A stretch of DNA of 32,915 bases from Desulfobacterales bacterium (GTDB lineage: Bacteria; Desulfobacterota; Desulfobacteria; Desulfobacterales; UBA11574). The stretch's first letter is position 1, and every line of letters starts with the position of its first letter. The notes beneath the pieces were generated by a model that ran no database searches, was not told the origin of the DNA, and saw only the letters and a program-made list of their open reading frames with translations. The position numbers and the translations under genes were made by a program. The stretch covers positions 1 to 32,915 of the forward strand of contig JAUVTO010000004.1 of the NCBI GenBank assembly GCA_030601485.1, written 5' to 3'. Positions 1 through 8,682 of the stretch are shown here, piece by piece.

Positions 1-54
1 TCTTGGTATAGCTATGCCTTCACCTCCTGAGCCTTGAATTATTGCCAGTACTTC

Positions 55-101
55 CAATATGGAATTACCAGACAATCTGTATTAGTGCGCATTCCATATT
101 G
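55..101. repeat. Perfect 11-bp inverted repeat, 25-nt loop
   Basis: CAATATGGAAT at 55-65 is exactly complementary to ATTCCATATTG at 91-101. It could form a stem-loop in RNA or DNA. No gene is attached to it within the window, so its role is unknown. Confidence 0.5.
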
Positions 102-254
102 TGAGCCATCAACCTAAAGTGAATCTTGAAATATATAACAACATTAATAAATGCAAGCAAAAAATGCAAGTGAATAAATCCGGATGTCAGGGCAACGTCA
201 AAGTCAACTCTAACTGATTCAAATAGAAGCTATTTGCTTTCCCGGATACGGCAC

Positions 255-438
255 TAAAATCCCAAATCACAATACTCAAATTACAAACAATATCAAAATT
301 ACAAATTCCAACACGCTGCGCGTGACCAAAACATTTCAATCACTTATTGGATGTCTCGCCGTCATTCTATCTGTTTTGAATTTTGAATTTCGGTCATTGA
401 TATTTGTTTGAGATTTGTATTTTGGTGCTTGGAATTTT
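255..438. repeat. AT-rich dispersed repeat, copy 1
   Basis: The left part is rich in words such as CAAATTACAAA and AAATTCCAAC. A small GC-rich hairpin core follows (ACACGCTGCGCGTG at about 310). The right part is rich in the complementary words (GAATTTTGAATTTC, GCTTGGAATTTTC), so the element is a loose long inverted repeat with a GC-rich centre. A second element of the same design lies at about 8759-8965, sharing the CACGC...GCGCGTG core and the flanking CAAAT/ATTTG words. It is non-coding and looks like a short mobile or structural element; its biological role is unknown. Confidence 0.5.
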
Positions 439-652
439 CATGATTTTCATAAGCCAGTAACTTTATTTATTCCAAGCAATTACCTGTTTAGATAACGTGG
501 CCTTGGGGCATCCGTGCAGGGCAAACGCACTTGAATCCCAATACAGGGAGAACGCTGCACTTAAATCAAATGCGTTTACCCTGACGGACTTAAAAAAAGA
601 AATTCCTATTATGTTTACGATCCATTGGGTTCCTATCATTTCCAAAATGGTT

Positions 653-1153
653 TCACTGGCTGAGAGTATATCCGGCTAACAGGCTTCCCCGCCAGTAAGA
701 ATTTTTTGGATTTTTAAAAAAAGCCTTGAAAAGTTTCAGGCTCTCTTTGCGCAAAATACTCGGCACAATAGAAATCCCACAATCTTTATAAAGCGGAGTC
801 AGTTTGGTCAAATCACAGCTTGTGCCTCCCCCCATTATATCTTCATAGGCATAAACGATTTCGCTGATACCGCTTAGAATCATTGCGCCCAGGCACATAA
901 TACAGGGTTCCAGAGTTGTAAAAAGAACAACTCTATTTTTGTCGGTATTTAATTTTAAATCGGTTAGTCGCTTTAATGCTATGATTTCAGCATGATCAAT
1001 TTCATTTGGGAAATCCCCTGATGTACCTTTTCTGGAACCGGTTGCCAAAATCCTGTCCTGATGTACAATTACACAGCCTACCGGGAATTCCCCCGCAGAC
1101 AGAGCTTTTCTTGCCTGTACCAATGCCTTTTCCATGAAGTGTTTATAATCCAC
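653..1153 (-). CDS. Zinc-dependent nucleoside/nucleobase deaminase
   Basis: This is a CMP/dCMP-type cytidine/adenosine/guanine deaminase fold protein of 166 residues. The zinc site is visible as H54-A55-E56, where the Glu is the proton shuttle and the His a ligand, and P83-C84-x-x-C87 supplies the two cysteine ligands. Such enzymes hydrolytically deaminate a base in free nucleosides, guanine, or A34 of tRNA (TadA). The region after the zinc site, with a long segment before HAE, fits a free nucleoside or guanine deaminase at least as well as TadA, so no symbol is given. The assigned start is GTG; an ATG six codons in (1135) is possible. It lies 57 bp downstream of the HsdR_N-like gene on the same strand, so co-transcription is likely. 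Confidence 0.85.
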   Translation of the reverse strand: MDYKHFMEKALVQARKALSAGEFPVGCVIVHQDRILATGSRKGTSGDFPNEIDHAEIIALKRLTDLKLNTDKNRVVLFTTLEPCIMCLGAMILSGISEIVYAYEDIMGGGTSCDLTKLTPLYKDCGISIVPSILRKESLKLFKAFFKNPKNSYWRGSLLAGYTLSQ

Positions 1154-1210
1154 GTCGTTCTCTGAGCTTTTTTGTTCTAAAATAGAGATATTATTCCTTT
1201 AAGGGCGATT

Positions 1211-1771
1211 TTACAATTTGCATGTGCTGTCATCGCACATACAGCTTCCATCGACCTCAAAAGCATAAATAATTTTAGATTCCATTTCAGCCTGTTTGGG
1301 TGAGATAGGATCAAAATGTATATTGGCAATCTTGTCAATGAGTTCGGCTTTGTCAGGTATAGATTCAAGGCCAATTGAGATTACCTTGCCGGTCGCTCCA
1401 TCGAGAATGTCAGCATCCTCACCGTTTGTTACAACAACCACCGGCACTTGATAAGGGGCCGAAAGTCTCGATGCAGCCAGCGCAGGACGATGACGGGTTA
1501 CCAGAGAACCGGGACCATATTTTATAATAATACAGATTTTTCCATCAAGGTTAATTGTATAATCAACTTTTAAAACAGCTTTCTTGTTTGCGGCTGTTAT
1601 AAAAAGTTCGCGGCCGGGTTCGATTTCCTTTTTAAAATATCCTTTATGCTCTACCAGAAGGCGTGCCAGTTTCTGTCTGTATCTTTCGTCATGAGTGTCC
1701 TCGATTGTTTCGCCGGTAATATAATCGACCAGTTCGCCGAGTATGAGATGATGTCCTTGTATATTTTTCAA
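1211..1771 (-). CDS. HsdR N-terminal-like (PD-(D/E)xK-type) protein
   Basis: This 186-residue protein resembles stand-alone proteins built on the N-terminal domain of type I restriction R subunits (HSDR_N_2 family). A helical lead (residues about 20-50) is followed by a beta-rich core with VDYTINLDGK and CIIIKYG, where a nuclease would show D...(E/Q)xK. Here the position before the lysine is Ile, so the catalytic acidic residue seems lost and nuclease activity is doubtful. A later segment with VPVVVVTNGEDADILD is typical of this family. The C-terminus is short and cysteine-rich (CMCDDSTC), possibly metal binding. The start is TTG with AGAGG about 10 nt upstream. No restriction or modification subunits are nearby, so this is not a restriction locus. 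Confidence 0.65.
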   Translation of the reverse strand: MKNIQGHHLILGELVDYITGETIEDTHDERYRQKLARLLVEHKGYFKKEIEPGRELFITAANKKAVLKVDYTINLDGKICIIIKYGPGSLVTRHRPALAASRLSAPYQVPVVVVTNGEDADILDGATGKVISIGLESIPDKAELIDKIANIHFDPISPKQAEMESKIIYAFEVDGSCMCDDSTCKL

Positions 1772-1974
1772 CGTTCTTAAACCTCTCTAAGCCTGATATC
1801 CCTTAAGTTTTAGCGAGTTACCATCCGGTCGTCTCAACTCCCGAAATTGTAAACTTTTTCAGAAAATACATAAAATTCAATTGAAACTAATAAAAATATA
1901 AAACAAGATTTTCAGTATGTAAAGTTTCAAATATTTCTTTACAATTCATTCTTCCTGTGGATAACTGTCATCAT

Positions 1975-3030
1975 ATGAATATCCGCGAAGAATTTGAAAA
2001 ACGTGAAAAAGGCTTTATATCTCCGTTCGGCTGTTTAAGCGCCGAATCCAGGGGACGCATGAAAAAGGAAGACACTTGTCCTATCCGAACCGCTTTTCAG
2101 GTGGACAGGGACCGGATTGTTTATTCAAATGCCTTCAGACGCTTAAAGTATAAAACCCAGGTTTTTTTGTCTCCTCTGGGCGACGAGTATCGAACCCGTC
2201 TTACCCATACAATTGAAGTGTCTGAAATCGCAAGAACAATAGCACGGGCCATGCGTCTTAACGAAGATTTGACCGAAGCCATAGCCTTAGCCCATGACTT
2301 GGGGCATACCCCGTTTGGTCATGGCGGTGAGATCATTCTGAAAGAAATTTATTCGCCGGATTTCTCACATAACAAACAGAGCCTGCGTGTTGTTGATGTA
2401 CTGGAAAATAACGGTCAGGGGCTAAATCTTACCCATGAGGTTCGAGACGGAATTTTAAAGCATGCCAAGGGGTATGGAAAAATTATTCCGGATGATCCCA
2501 ATGAACAGGCCGTTACAATTGAGGGGAATGTGGTCCGTATTGCCGACATTATGGCATATCTTAATCATGATCTGGATGATGCCATCCGAAGCGGTGTTAT
2601 CAGCCGAAGTCAAGTTCCTGATTCATGTGTTAAGATTCTTGGACATACGCATTCCGAACGCGCAAATAGCATGATAAAGGATCTTGTATTTTCAACTACT
2701 GTTCGCGGGGATAACTTATGTCTGCAAATGAGCGATGAGGTTTATTCTGCCATGAACGAACTCAGGCAATTTCTTTATGAAAATGTGTATCGTTCTCCCC
2801 GGGTCCATGGAGAATTTGTAAAGGCCAAAAAGATTCTGTCCGAACTTTACACAAGCTGTTTGGAAAACGAAAAAATGTTTCAAAGAGAACTTAAAACCAT
2901 GCAAATGGAATCGTGCAATCATGATAACCAACCCAATGAGAGGATTGTTTGCGATTTCATTGCAAGCATGACAGACCGATATGCTCTTGATCTTTACTCA
3001 AGAATCTTTTTCCCTTCGCCTCAATTTTAG
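1975..3030 (+). CDS. dgt: dGTPase-like HD-domain triphosphohydrolase
   Basis: This matches the deoxyguanosinetriphosphate triphosphohydrolase-like family (type 2), which cleaves dNTPs to deoxynucleoside plus triphosphate and trims nucleotide pools. The metal-binding HD motif is visible as H78 followed by H107-D108 in the segment AHDLGHTPFGHGGE. A further Asp ligand probably lies in the segment VRIADIMAYLNHDLDDA. The N-terminus NIREEFEKREK...SAESRGR is characteristic and argues for the ATG at 1975 (351 residues) rather than the in-frame GTG at 1957. No good ribosome binding site is visible before either. Two cysteine-cluster genes and a large peptidase follow in the same direction with short gaps. 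The frame runs to 3030; the next gene begins 40 bp later. Confidence 0.92.
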   Translation: MNIREEFEKREKGFISPFGCLSAESRGRMKKEDTCPIRTAFQVDRDRIVYSNAFRRLKYKTQVFLSPLGDEYRTRLTHTIEVSEIARTIARAMRLNEDLTEAIALAHDLGHTPFGHGGEIILKEIYSPDFSHNKQSLRVVDVLENNGQGLNLTHEVRDGILKHAKGYGKIIPDDPNEQAVTIEGNVVRIADIMAYLNHDLDDAIRSGVISRSQVPDSCVKILGHTHSERANSMIKDLVFSTTVRGDNLCLQMSDEVYSAMNELRQFLYENVYRSPRVHGEFVKAKKILSELYTSCLENEKMFQRELKTMQMESCNHDNQPNERIVCDFIASMTDRYALDLYSRIFFPSPQF

Positions 3031-3070
3031 CCCGAACAATTCTTATGCTCGACTATCTTGCGATGCAACT

Positions 3071-3682
3071 ATGAAGTCACGACCAAGTATACTGCAAATG
3101 CTGCCGAAAATCGATCGCAAAACCTATGCCCCTTTTTTAGAGCGATTAAAAATAATTTATTCGGCTATGGATAAAAAATATCAGGAAGCTGCTGATTATT
3201 ATAATTTTCATTGTACAGGCTGCGATGACAATTGCTGTTTTACCCGCTTCTATCATCATACCCTTTTGGAATACTTTTATATCAGGGAAGGGTACCATAC
3301 CCTTGTTAATGAAAAGAAGGTCGAGGTGAAGCACAAGGCTTTGGAAATTTGCCGGAAAACCCGTGAGGCTGATGAAAAAGGGGTTCCTGTCAGATTGATG
3401 TGCCCCCTTAATGTTAACAATTTGTGTCTGATTTATACGTACCGGCCAATGATATGCAGATTGCATGGTATTCCCCACGTACTTCAGAGGCCCGGTCAGG
3501 GGGTATTGTATGCTGAAGGTTGCGAGGTTTTTACCGAACAGTGTCAAGGAAAAGAGCGTTTCGAATTTGACCGGACACCCTTTTACATAGAAATGGCCGA
3601 ACTGGAAAAGGAACTGAAACAGGCGGTCGGTATGACGCAAAAGATAAAAATGACTGTGGCGCAGATGTTGGCAACCTTTTAA
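3071..3682 (+). CDS. YkgJ-type cysteine-cluster (Zn/Fe-binding) protein
   Basis: This 203-residue protein has the CxxCxxxCC pattern of the zinc- or iron-chelating YkgJ family: C48, C51, C55 and C56. A second set follows (C111, C119, C129 with RPMICRLHGIPH). The function of the family is not established; a metal cluster is inferred from the cysteines. The open frame extends back to 2981 inside dgt, but the ATG at 3071 avoids the overlap and gives a family-like length. There is no clear ribosome binding site. The next gene (3707) encodes a second member of the same family, so the two may be partners or an old duplication, although outside the cysteines they are quite different. Confidence 0.75.
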   Translation: MKSRPSILQMLPKIDRKTYAPFLERLKIIYSAMDKKYQEAADYYNFHCTGCDDNCCFTRFYHHTLLEYFYIREGYHTLVNEKKVEVKHKALEICRKTREADEKGVPVRLMCPLNVNNLCLIYTYRPMICRLHGIPHVLQRPGQGVLYAEGCEVFTEQCQGKERFEFDRTPFYIEMAELEKELKQAVGMTQKIKMTVAQMLATF

Positions 3683-3706
3683 GCACGTTATATCATTATA
3701 TATCAT

Positions 3707-4489
3707 ATGAAATATATAGAAATAGAAGATATAGACAAACTGCCCGGAAAATTACTTAAAGAGGGGGATAATTTTAATTTTCGATGTTACCCGGGCATTG
3801 CCTGTTTTAATCGATGTTGCCGCAATCTTAATCTTTTTTTATACCCTTACGATGTTGTCCGGCTGAAAAAGAGGCTTCAAATCTCTACAGACAATTTTAT
3901 TGACAAGTATGTGGATATTGTGTTGCGACCTTCCAGTTTTTTCTCGGAAGTCCTTCTTCGGATGGCTGAAAACAAAGAAAGAACCTGTCCGTTTCTGGTT
4001 GAATCAGGCTGCTCGGTTTATCCTGACCGTCCGGATACCTGTCGTACCTTTCCCATTGAACAGGGCGTTTTTTATGATGCCAAACATCAGAAAACAGAAC
4101 TTATTCATTTTTTCAGACCGCCTGAATTCTGTCTGGGTCAGCACGAAAAAAAAACCTGGACAATCCGAACATGGTCAAAGGACCAGGACACGGCTTTGTA
4201 TAATAAAATGACCCTGCTCTGGTCAGAGGTAAAACGTCTGTTTCAAACCGATCCCTGGGGTTCTCAGGGGCCGGAAGGGCCCAAGGCAAAAATGGCCTTT
4301 ATGGCAACTTATAACATAGATCAATTTCGTGATTTTTTATTCAACAGCACATTTTTAAAACGATACAAGGTAAAGTCCGCACTGTTAAAAAAAATCCGGA
4401 ATGATGATGTGGAATTAATGAAGTTCGGTTTTGATTGGGTCAAATTTTACATCTGGGGGATTAAAACCAAATCTTTCAGACTTAGATAG
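3707..4489 (+). CDS. Second YkgJ-type cysteine-cluster protein
   Basis: This 260-residue protein of the same superfamily has the more classical layout: C27-x5-C33-x3-C37-C38, then C94 (CPFLVESGC), C102 and C112 in the motif YPDRPDTCRTFP, which is diagnostic. The C-terminal 100 residues are helical and unassigned. Members are described as Fe/Zn-chelating; some are linked to flagellin methylation, but no such neighbour is present here. It sits 24 bp after the first YkgJ-type gene and 16 bp before the peptidase/ChaN fusion, so all four genes from dgt onward look like one transcript. No strong Shine-Dalgarno precedes the ATG. Confidence 0.8.
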   Translation: MKYIEIEDIDKLPGKLLKEGDNFNFRCYPGIACFNRCCRNLNLFLYPYDVVRLKKRLQISTDNFIDKYVDIVLRPSSFFSEVLLRMAENKERTCPFLVESGCSVYPDRPDTCRTFPIEQGVFYDAKHQKTELIHFFRPPEFCLGQHEKKTWTIRTWSKDQDTALYNKMTLLWSEVKRLFQTDPWGSQGPEGPKAKMAFMATYNIDQFRDFLFNSTFLKRYKVKSALLKKIRNDDVELMKFGFDWVKFYIWGIKTKSFRLR

Positions 4490-4505
4490 CTAACATCCAC
4501 AAGTA

Positions 4506-7448
4506 ATGAGAAAACTACTTTTTCTTTTGATTGTTTGTCTGCCTGCAACGGCCTGGAGTGCTCATCTTCATTATGCGCTTGATGTTCAGATAAACCCCCA
4601 TGAACGGAAAATCACCGGCACCGCGCGTATTAACGCTTATGCAGATATAAAAATTGCTCTGTGCATTCGTAATCTGCGTGAGCTGAAAGTGGATGGGGTC
4701 GCTGACGTCACCACCGCCGATGACAGCATCAATCTGTGTGTGCAAGCCGGCAAAGAAATAATTATAAGTTATGAGGCCCTGTTCAACCAAAAGGGTACTA
4801 ATTTCATTGACAAAGAGAATGTGTTTTTAATCGACAACTGGTATCCACGTCCGAATGTTCTGGTTGAGTATGATCTTGCCGTAACGTTACCGGAAAATTT
4901 TATAGCCACCTCAGAATCTGAATCCGTAATTATTCAAAAACATGGGAAAACAAAAACGTTTGATTTTAAGTTCAATCACCCATTGGACAGTTTGCATCTG
5001 GCGGCTTCGACCCGGTATGTTCTGAAAAAAGATCGATATAACAATATTTCTATAGAATCTTATTTCTTCAAAGAAGATGCTCAGCTTGCAGATACGTATA
5101 TCGCTTATACTAAAAAATATCTGGCAATGTACGAGAGTATGCTTACATCCTATCCATACAAGCGTTTTGCTATTGTAGAAAATATTTTCCCCACAGGTTT
5201 TTCAATGCCGACTTTTTCCCTGCTGGGTAACCAAGTGGTGAATTTGCCGTTTATTGTCAAGACATCTTTAGGACACGAAATCTTGCATCAATGGTTTGGA
5301 AATTCCATTTTTATCGATTTTGCATTGGGTAATTGGGCGGAAGGAATCACGACTTATCTGGCGGATTATCACTATGCCGCTCTTGAGGGCAAAGACGCAG
5401 CCTATCGTAAACAAATCCTGTTGGATTACGATGCCTATGTAAATGCCGGAAATGCCATGGCGGTGAGTGATTTTTTCAGCAGAGGAAATAAAGCCCAAAG
5501 TGTAATAGGCTACGGGAAATCAGCAATGTTCTTTCATGGGTTACGAGAACTCTATGGTGATGATTCATTTTTTGCAGCCATACGGGACTTCATTCATGAA
5601 AATAGCTTTCGCAAAGCTTCCTGGCACGATATACAGCGCGCTTTTGAAAAAATAACCGGAGAAAAACTGAATACATACTTCGAACATTGGCTCAGCCGCA
5701 AAGATATCCCACGGCTTGAGGTAAAAAATGCTGAACTGCGTGTTCAGCAGGGACAACTTAGGCTAAATTTCGAACTATTACAAAAAGGAGACGTTTATCC
5801 ATTGCTAATCCCCGTATCCTTGTACACCGAAACGGGTAAACGTATGCAATTTGTGCATGTGAAAAAATCTAAAGAGAAGATCAGTCTTTTTATGGATGAG
5901 ACGCCTCGTAAGGCTGTCATTGATGAAAACTACTCAATTATGCGACAATTAGCATCTGAAGAAATTCCTCCGGTTTTGGCCGGCATTATGGGCAAACAAC
6001 AGTTGACGGTGGTTGTTTCATCCGAGCAACGCAGCATATATCAACCGATTATTGACGCTTTTGGGATTGAAAATATTACTTATGAAACCCCGGGTGACAT
6101 CACATTTCATAAAATCAAAGAAAATTCGTTTCTGATTGCAGGTTATAATAATACTACTGTAAATATGCTGTTCGGAAAACGGGCCGTTCCAAAAGACGGC
6201 GTGCGTATAAAAGTTTATAAAAATCCATACAACGTATCGGAGCGCATTGCTCTGTTACATGCTAAAAACAAAACAGAAGCTCAGGCGGTGCAGCGTAAAA
6301 TACCGCATTACGGCAAATACACCGAGCTGGCATTTAAAAACGGGCGGAACACCTACAAAACTATTGCCCAAGCAGATAACGGCATTATGGTGCTGTCGCG
6401 TCCGGCGCCCCGGGTCCTAAAGCCCGACATGCATACAACTGTAGACAGTATTATTCCATGTCTCACAGCATCCCGCATTATTTACATAGGGGAAAGGCAC
6501 GACCGGTTCGCCCACCATATGAACCAGTTGCAGATCATTAAAAAGATGCATAACGCCGGATATAAACTGGCTGTGGGCATGGAAATGTTTCAAAAGCCTT
6601 TTCAACCGGTGGTGAACGACTATCTGGCCGGGAGGATTGATGAGCATGAATTTTTGCAAAAGACCGAATATTTCAGCACGTGGCGGTACGATTATAATTT
6701 GTATAAACCGATTGTCGATTATCTAAAACAGCAAAACTTGCCCCTTGTTGCCCTTAACATCCACGGTGATATCAGCAGTAAAGTTGCTCGGGAAGGCATA
6801 TACAGTCTATCAGATAATGAGAACAACCAACTTCCCGGTTCAATGGATTTTTCAAATGAACGTTACAGGAGGTATTTGAACGAGGTGTTCCCTTTGCACA
6901 AAGAACAAGCGGAGTTAAAAGATTTTAGTTATTTTTTACAGGCACAAATTCTGTGGGATGAAACCATGGCTGAATCTGCCCAGAAGTTCCTAACAGACAA
7001 TCCCGAAAGCAAACTGGTGATACTGGCCGGAAACGGTCACCTTAGACATAAATATGGAATTCCTGAACGTCTTTATCGGAGGAACCACGAACCGTTTACG
7101 GTTCTTGTTCAGGATGAGGAGATTAAAGACAATATTGCTGATTATGTCCTTATTACGGAAAAATTAGAAGGAGAAAAATCGCCTCGACTGGGTGTAATGG
7201 TTGAAGAAAAAGACCATGGCCTTGAAGTCATGAGTATCCGTCATAAAAGTCCTGCCAAAAAAGCAGGATTGCAGGAGGGTGATGTTATTCAAATGGTTGC
7301 GGGTCAGTCAATAAAATCGCTGGCCGACTTAAAACTTGCGCTGTTTTACAGCAAAATAGGGAGCAGTCTCAAGATTCAGATTGAAAGGGCCGGTAAGAAG
7401 CTGGATAAAGACATTGAGCTGTTCCATCATTCCTTTGAAGAAAAATAA
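4506..7448 (+). CDS. Exported M1-type peptidase-ChaN-PDZ fusion
   Basis: This 980-residue protein has at least three modules. Residues 1 to about 19 are a Sec signal peptide (LLFLLIVCLPATAWSA). Residues about 20-470 form an M1/gluzincin aminopeptidase region with H257-E258-I-L-H261 and the third zinc ligand E279 in GNWAEGITTYLAD; this gives HExxH-x17-E, one residue shorter than classical PepN. Residues about 655-860 form a ChaN-like domain of the haem-binding/Tiki superfamily, with IIYIGERHDRFAHH, VGMEMFQ and ILAGNGHLRHKYGIP. Residues about 890-970 form a PDZ domain. It most likely acts in the periplasm or on the outer membrane. A role in haem/iron or peptide handling is inference, supported only by the two upstream cysteine-cluster proteins. 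The start follows the previous stop by 16 bp. Confidence 0.85.
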   Translation: MRKLLFLLIVCLPATAWSAHLHYALDVQINPHERKITGTARINAYADIKIALCIRNLRELKVDGVADVTTADDSINLCVQAGKEIIISYEALFNQKGTNFIDKENVFLIDNWYPRPNVLVEYDLAVTLPENFIATSESESVIIQKHGKTKTFDFKFNHPLDSLHLAASTRYVLKKDRYNNISIESYFFKEDAQLADTYIAYTKKYLAMYESMLTSYPYKRFAIVENIFPTGFSMPTFSLLGNQVVNLPFIVKTSLGHEILHQWFGNSIFIDFALGNWAEGITTYLADYHYAALEGKDAAYRKQILLDYDAYVNAGNAMAVSDFFSRGNKAQSVIGYGKSAMFFHGLRELYGDDSFFAAIRDFIHENSFRKASWHDIQRAFEKITGEKLNTYFEHWLSRKDIPRLEVKNAELRVQQGQLRLNFELLQKGDVYPLLIPVSLYTETGKRMQFVHVKKSKEKISLFMDETPRKAVIDENYSIMRQLASEEIPPVLAGIMGKQQLTVVVSSEQRSIYQPIIDAFGIENITYETPGDITFHKIKENSFLIAGYNNTTVNMLFGKRAVPKDGVRIKVYKNPYNVSERIALLHAKNKTEAQAVQRKIPHYGKYTELAFKNGRNTYKTIAQADNGIMVLSRPAPRVLKPDMHTTVDSIIPCLTASRIIYIGERHDRFAHHMNQLQIIKKMHNAGYKLAVGMEMFQKPFQPVVNDYLAGRIDEHEFLQKTEYFSTWRYDYNLYKPIVDYLKQQNLPLVALNIHGDISSKVAREGIYSLSDNENNQLPGSMDFSNERYRRYLNEVFPLHKEQAELKDFSYFLQAQILWDETMAESAQKFLTDNPESKLVILAGNGHLRHKYGIPERLYRRNHEPFTVLVQDEEIKDNIADYVLITEKLEGEKSPRLGVMVEEKDHGLEVMSIRHKSPAKKAGLQEGDVIQMVAGQSIKSLADLKLALFYSKIGSSLKIQIERAGKKLDKDIELFHHSFEEK

Positions 7449-7695
7449 CCGGGATTGCGTTTCTAAGCCTTTATCTATATGAGATTTCGTTACCCAAAGG
7501 CCGGTCAGGCCTGAGAGGGTCATAATAAATTATGCAATTCAGAGGATAATGTCATCTGTCCCGAAGACCAATAACATACAATAACTGGGGGGGTATCAGA
7601 AAAATACTACTATATGTCGTAATTCTCCTTGAAAATTCTTTTTATTTAATATAAAGGTTGGCGAATGTTCTTAAATAGAAGAAAGGAGAAGATTT
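7449..7695 (+). other. Intergenic leader before parA-like gene
   Basis: No gene is seen in these 247 bases. A short GC palindrome (GGCCGGTCAGGCC, about 7499-7511) lies 50 bp after the peptidase stop and could help end transcription, though it has no T-run. A clear AAGGAGAAG ribosome binding site ends the stretch, 5 nt before the ATG at 7696. Confidence 0.4.
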
Positions 7696-8682
7696 ATGAG
7701 AGTTATTGCGAGTGCGAATCAAAAAGGAGGATGCGGTAAGACAACAACAGCCATTAACCTTTCATCTTCTTTATCTTTAAAAGGGAAGAGGGTATTGCTC
7801 ATTGATTTTGATCCTCAAGCCCACGCAACCATGGGTCTGAACATAACGCCTTCCGATCGTAAGAATAGCATCTATGATGTTATAACGCCAAAGGAAAATA
7901 AATCGTTAGGGATTAAGGATATTTTGGTGCCTATTAAAGACAACTTTGATCTTGCTCCCTCAAGCCTGATCCTCAGTGCAGTGGAACAAGAGCTTTCAGG
8001 AATGGAGGGCAGGGAAGATAGGCTATTTCAGGCTATTCAGGCACTCAAAGAACAATATGACTATATTGTAATTGATTGTCCCCCAAGCATTGGGCATCTT
8101 TGCTTTAATGCTCTTCGTGCCTGCGAGGAAGTGATTATCCCCATCGATATGAGCCTTTTTTCTCTTCGGGGTGTTGCCAAACTCTTAGAGATCATCATAC
8201 TGCTTAAGGACAAAATTGGCCATGATGTTAGATCTCGTGCTCTTATCACCATGTATGATCGCAGGACACGCTACTCCAGGGTTGTGTTGGAGAAGGTTAA
8301 AGCAGAATTTGGGAACAATGTCTTTGAAACGGTAATTCGTTACAATATCCGCCTCAGGGAAACGGCAGATTATGGCTTGCCTGTTGGAGATTATGATAAA
8401 AATGCCATTGGTCACAAGGATTACGAAAACTTGGCTGAGGAGGTTATGCGCCAGGAGGCGGCCAGGATGTACCCGGACCGTAATACCTTAAACGTGACGC
8501 AAGATATTTTACAGAAGACAGAAGAATATATTGATATGTCCGTGAAACCACCTGGAATTGAGCAGCCAATTTCCGAGATGGAGGAATTTTCCCCTCATTC
8601 TCCTCAATCCAATTATTCACAGATGGTTGAAGCCATTGCCACCGAATCCACGGATTCTTTTTTAAACGATGAGGATGGGTAA
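7696..8682 (+). CDS. ParA/MinD-type deviant Walker ATPase
   Basis: This 328-residue P-loop ATPase of the ParA/Soj group has a deviant Walker A K10-G-G-C-G-K15-T-T, Walker A' VLLIDFDPQAHAT (residues about 34-46) and Walker B YIVIDCPPS (about 119-127). The C-terminal 70 residues after about 260 carry a Ser/Glu/Pro-rich extension not needed for the ATPase fold. Such proteins position chromosomes, plasmids or cellular cargo by dynamic binding to DNA. No parB gene or obvious parS site is present, so this is an orphan ParA, more likely a cargo-positioning ATPase than the chromosomal Soj. A strong AAGGAGAAG precedes the ATG. The small gene at 9071 is the only downstream candidate partner. Confidence 0.88.
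   Translation: MRVIASANQKGGCGKTTTAINLSSSLSLKGKRVLLIDFDPQAHATMGLNITPSDRKNSIYDVITPKENKSLGIKDILVPIKDNFDLAPSSLILSAVEQELSGMEGREDRLFQAIQALKEQYDYIVIDCPPSIGHLCFNALRACEEVIIPIDMSLFSLRGVAKLLEIIILLKDKIGHDVRSRALITMYDRRTRYSRVVLEKVKAEFGNNVFETVIRYNIRLRETADYGLPVGDYDKNAIGHKDYENLAEEVMRQEAARMYPDRNTLNVTQDILQKTEEYIDMSVKPPGIEQPISEMEEFSPHSPQSNYSQMVEAIATESTDSFLNDEDG

Larger units (their letters stand above)
1..652. other. Gene-free stretch with a dispersed repeat
   Basis: No credible coding region is visible; the short open frames around 463-679 lie on opposite strands over the same bases and resemble nothing known. The stretch contains a perfect 11-bp inverted repeat (CAATATGGAAT at 55-65, ATTCCATATTG at 91-101) and, from about 255 to 438, a copy of the AT-rich dispersed repeat listed separately. 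The rest is AT-rich and unassigned. Confidence 0.6.

Noticed and set aside
1211..1771. Type I restriction system
   Set aside because: Only a domain-sized HsdR_N-like protein is present, without helicase, HsdM or HsdS.
3146..3706. Minus-strand open frame of 186 codons
   Set aside because: Antisense to the first cysteine-cluster gene; the plus-strand reading holds the conserved cysteines.
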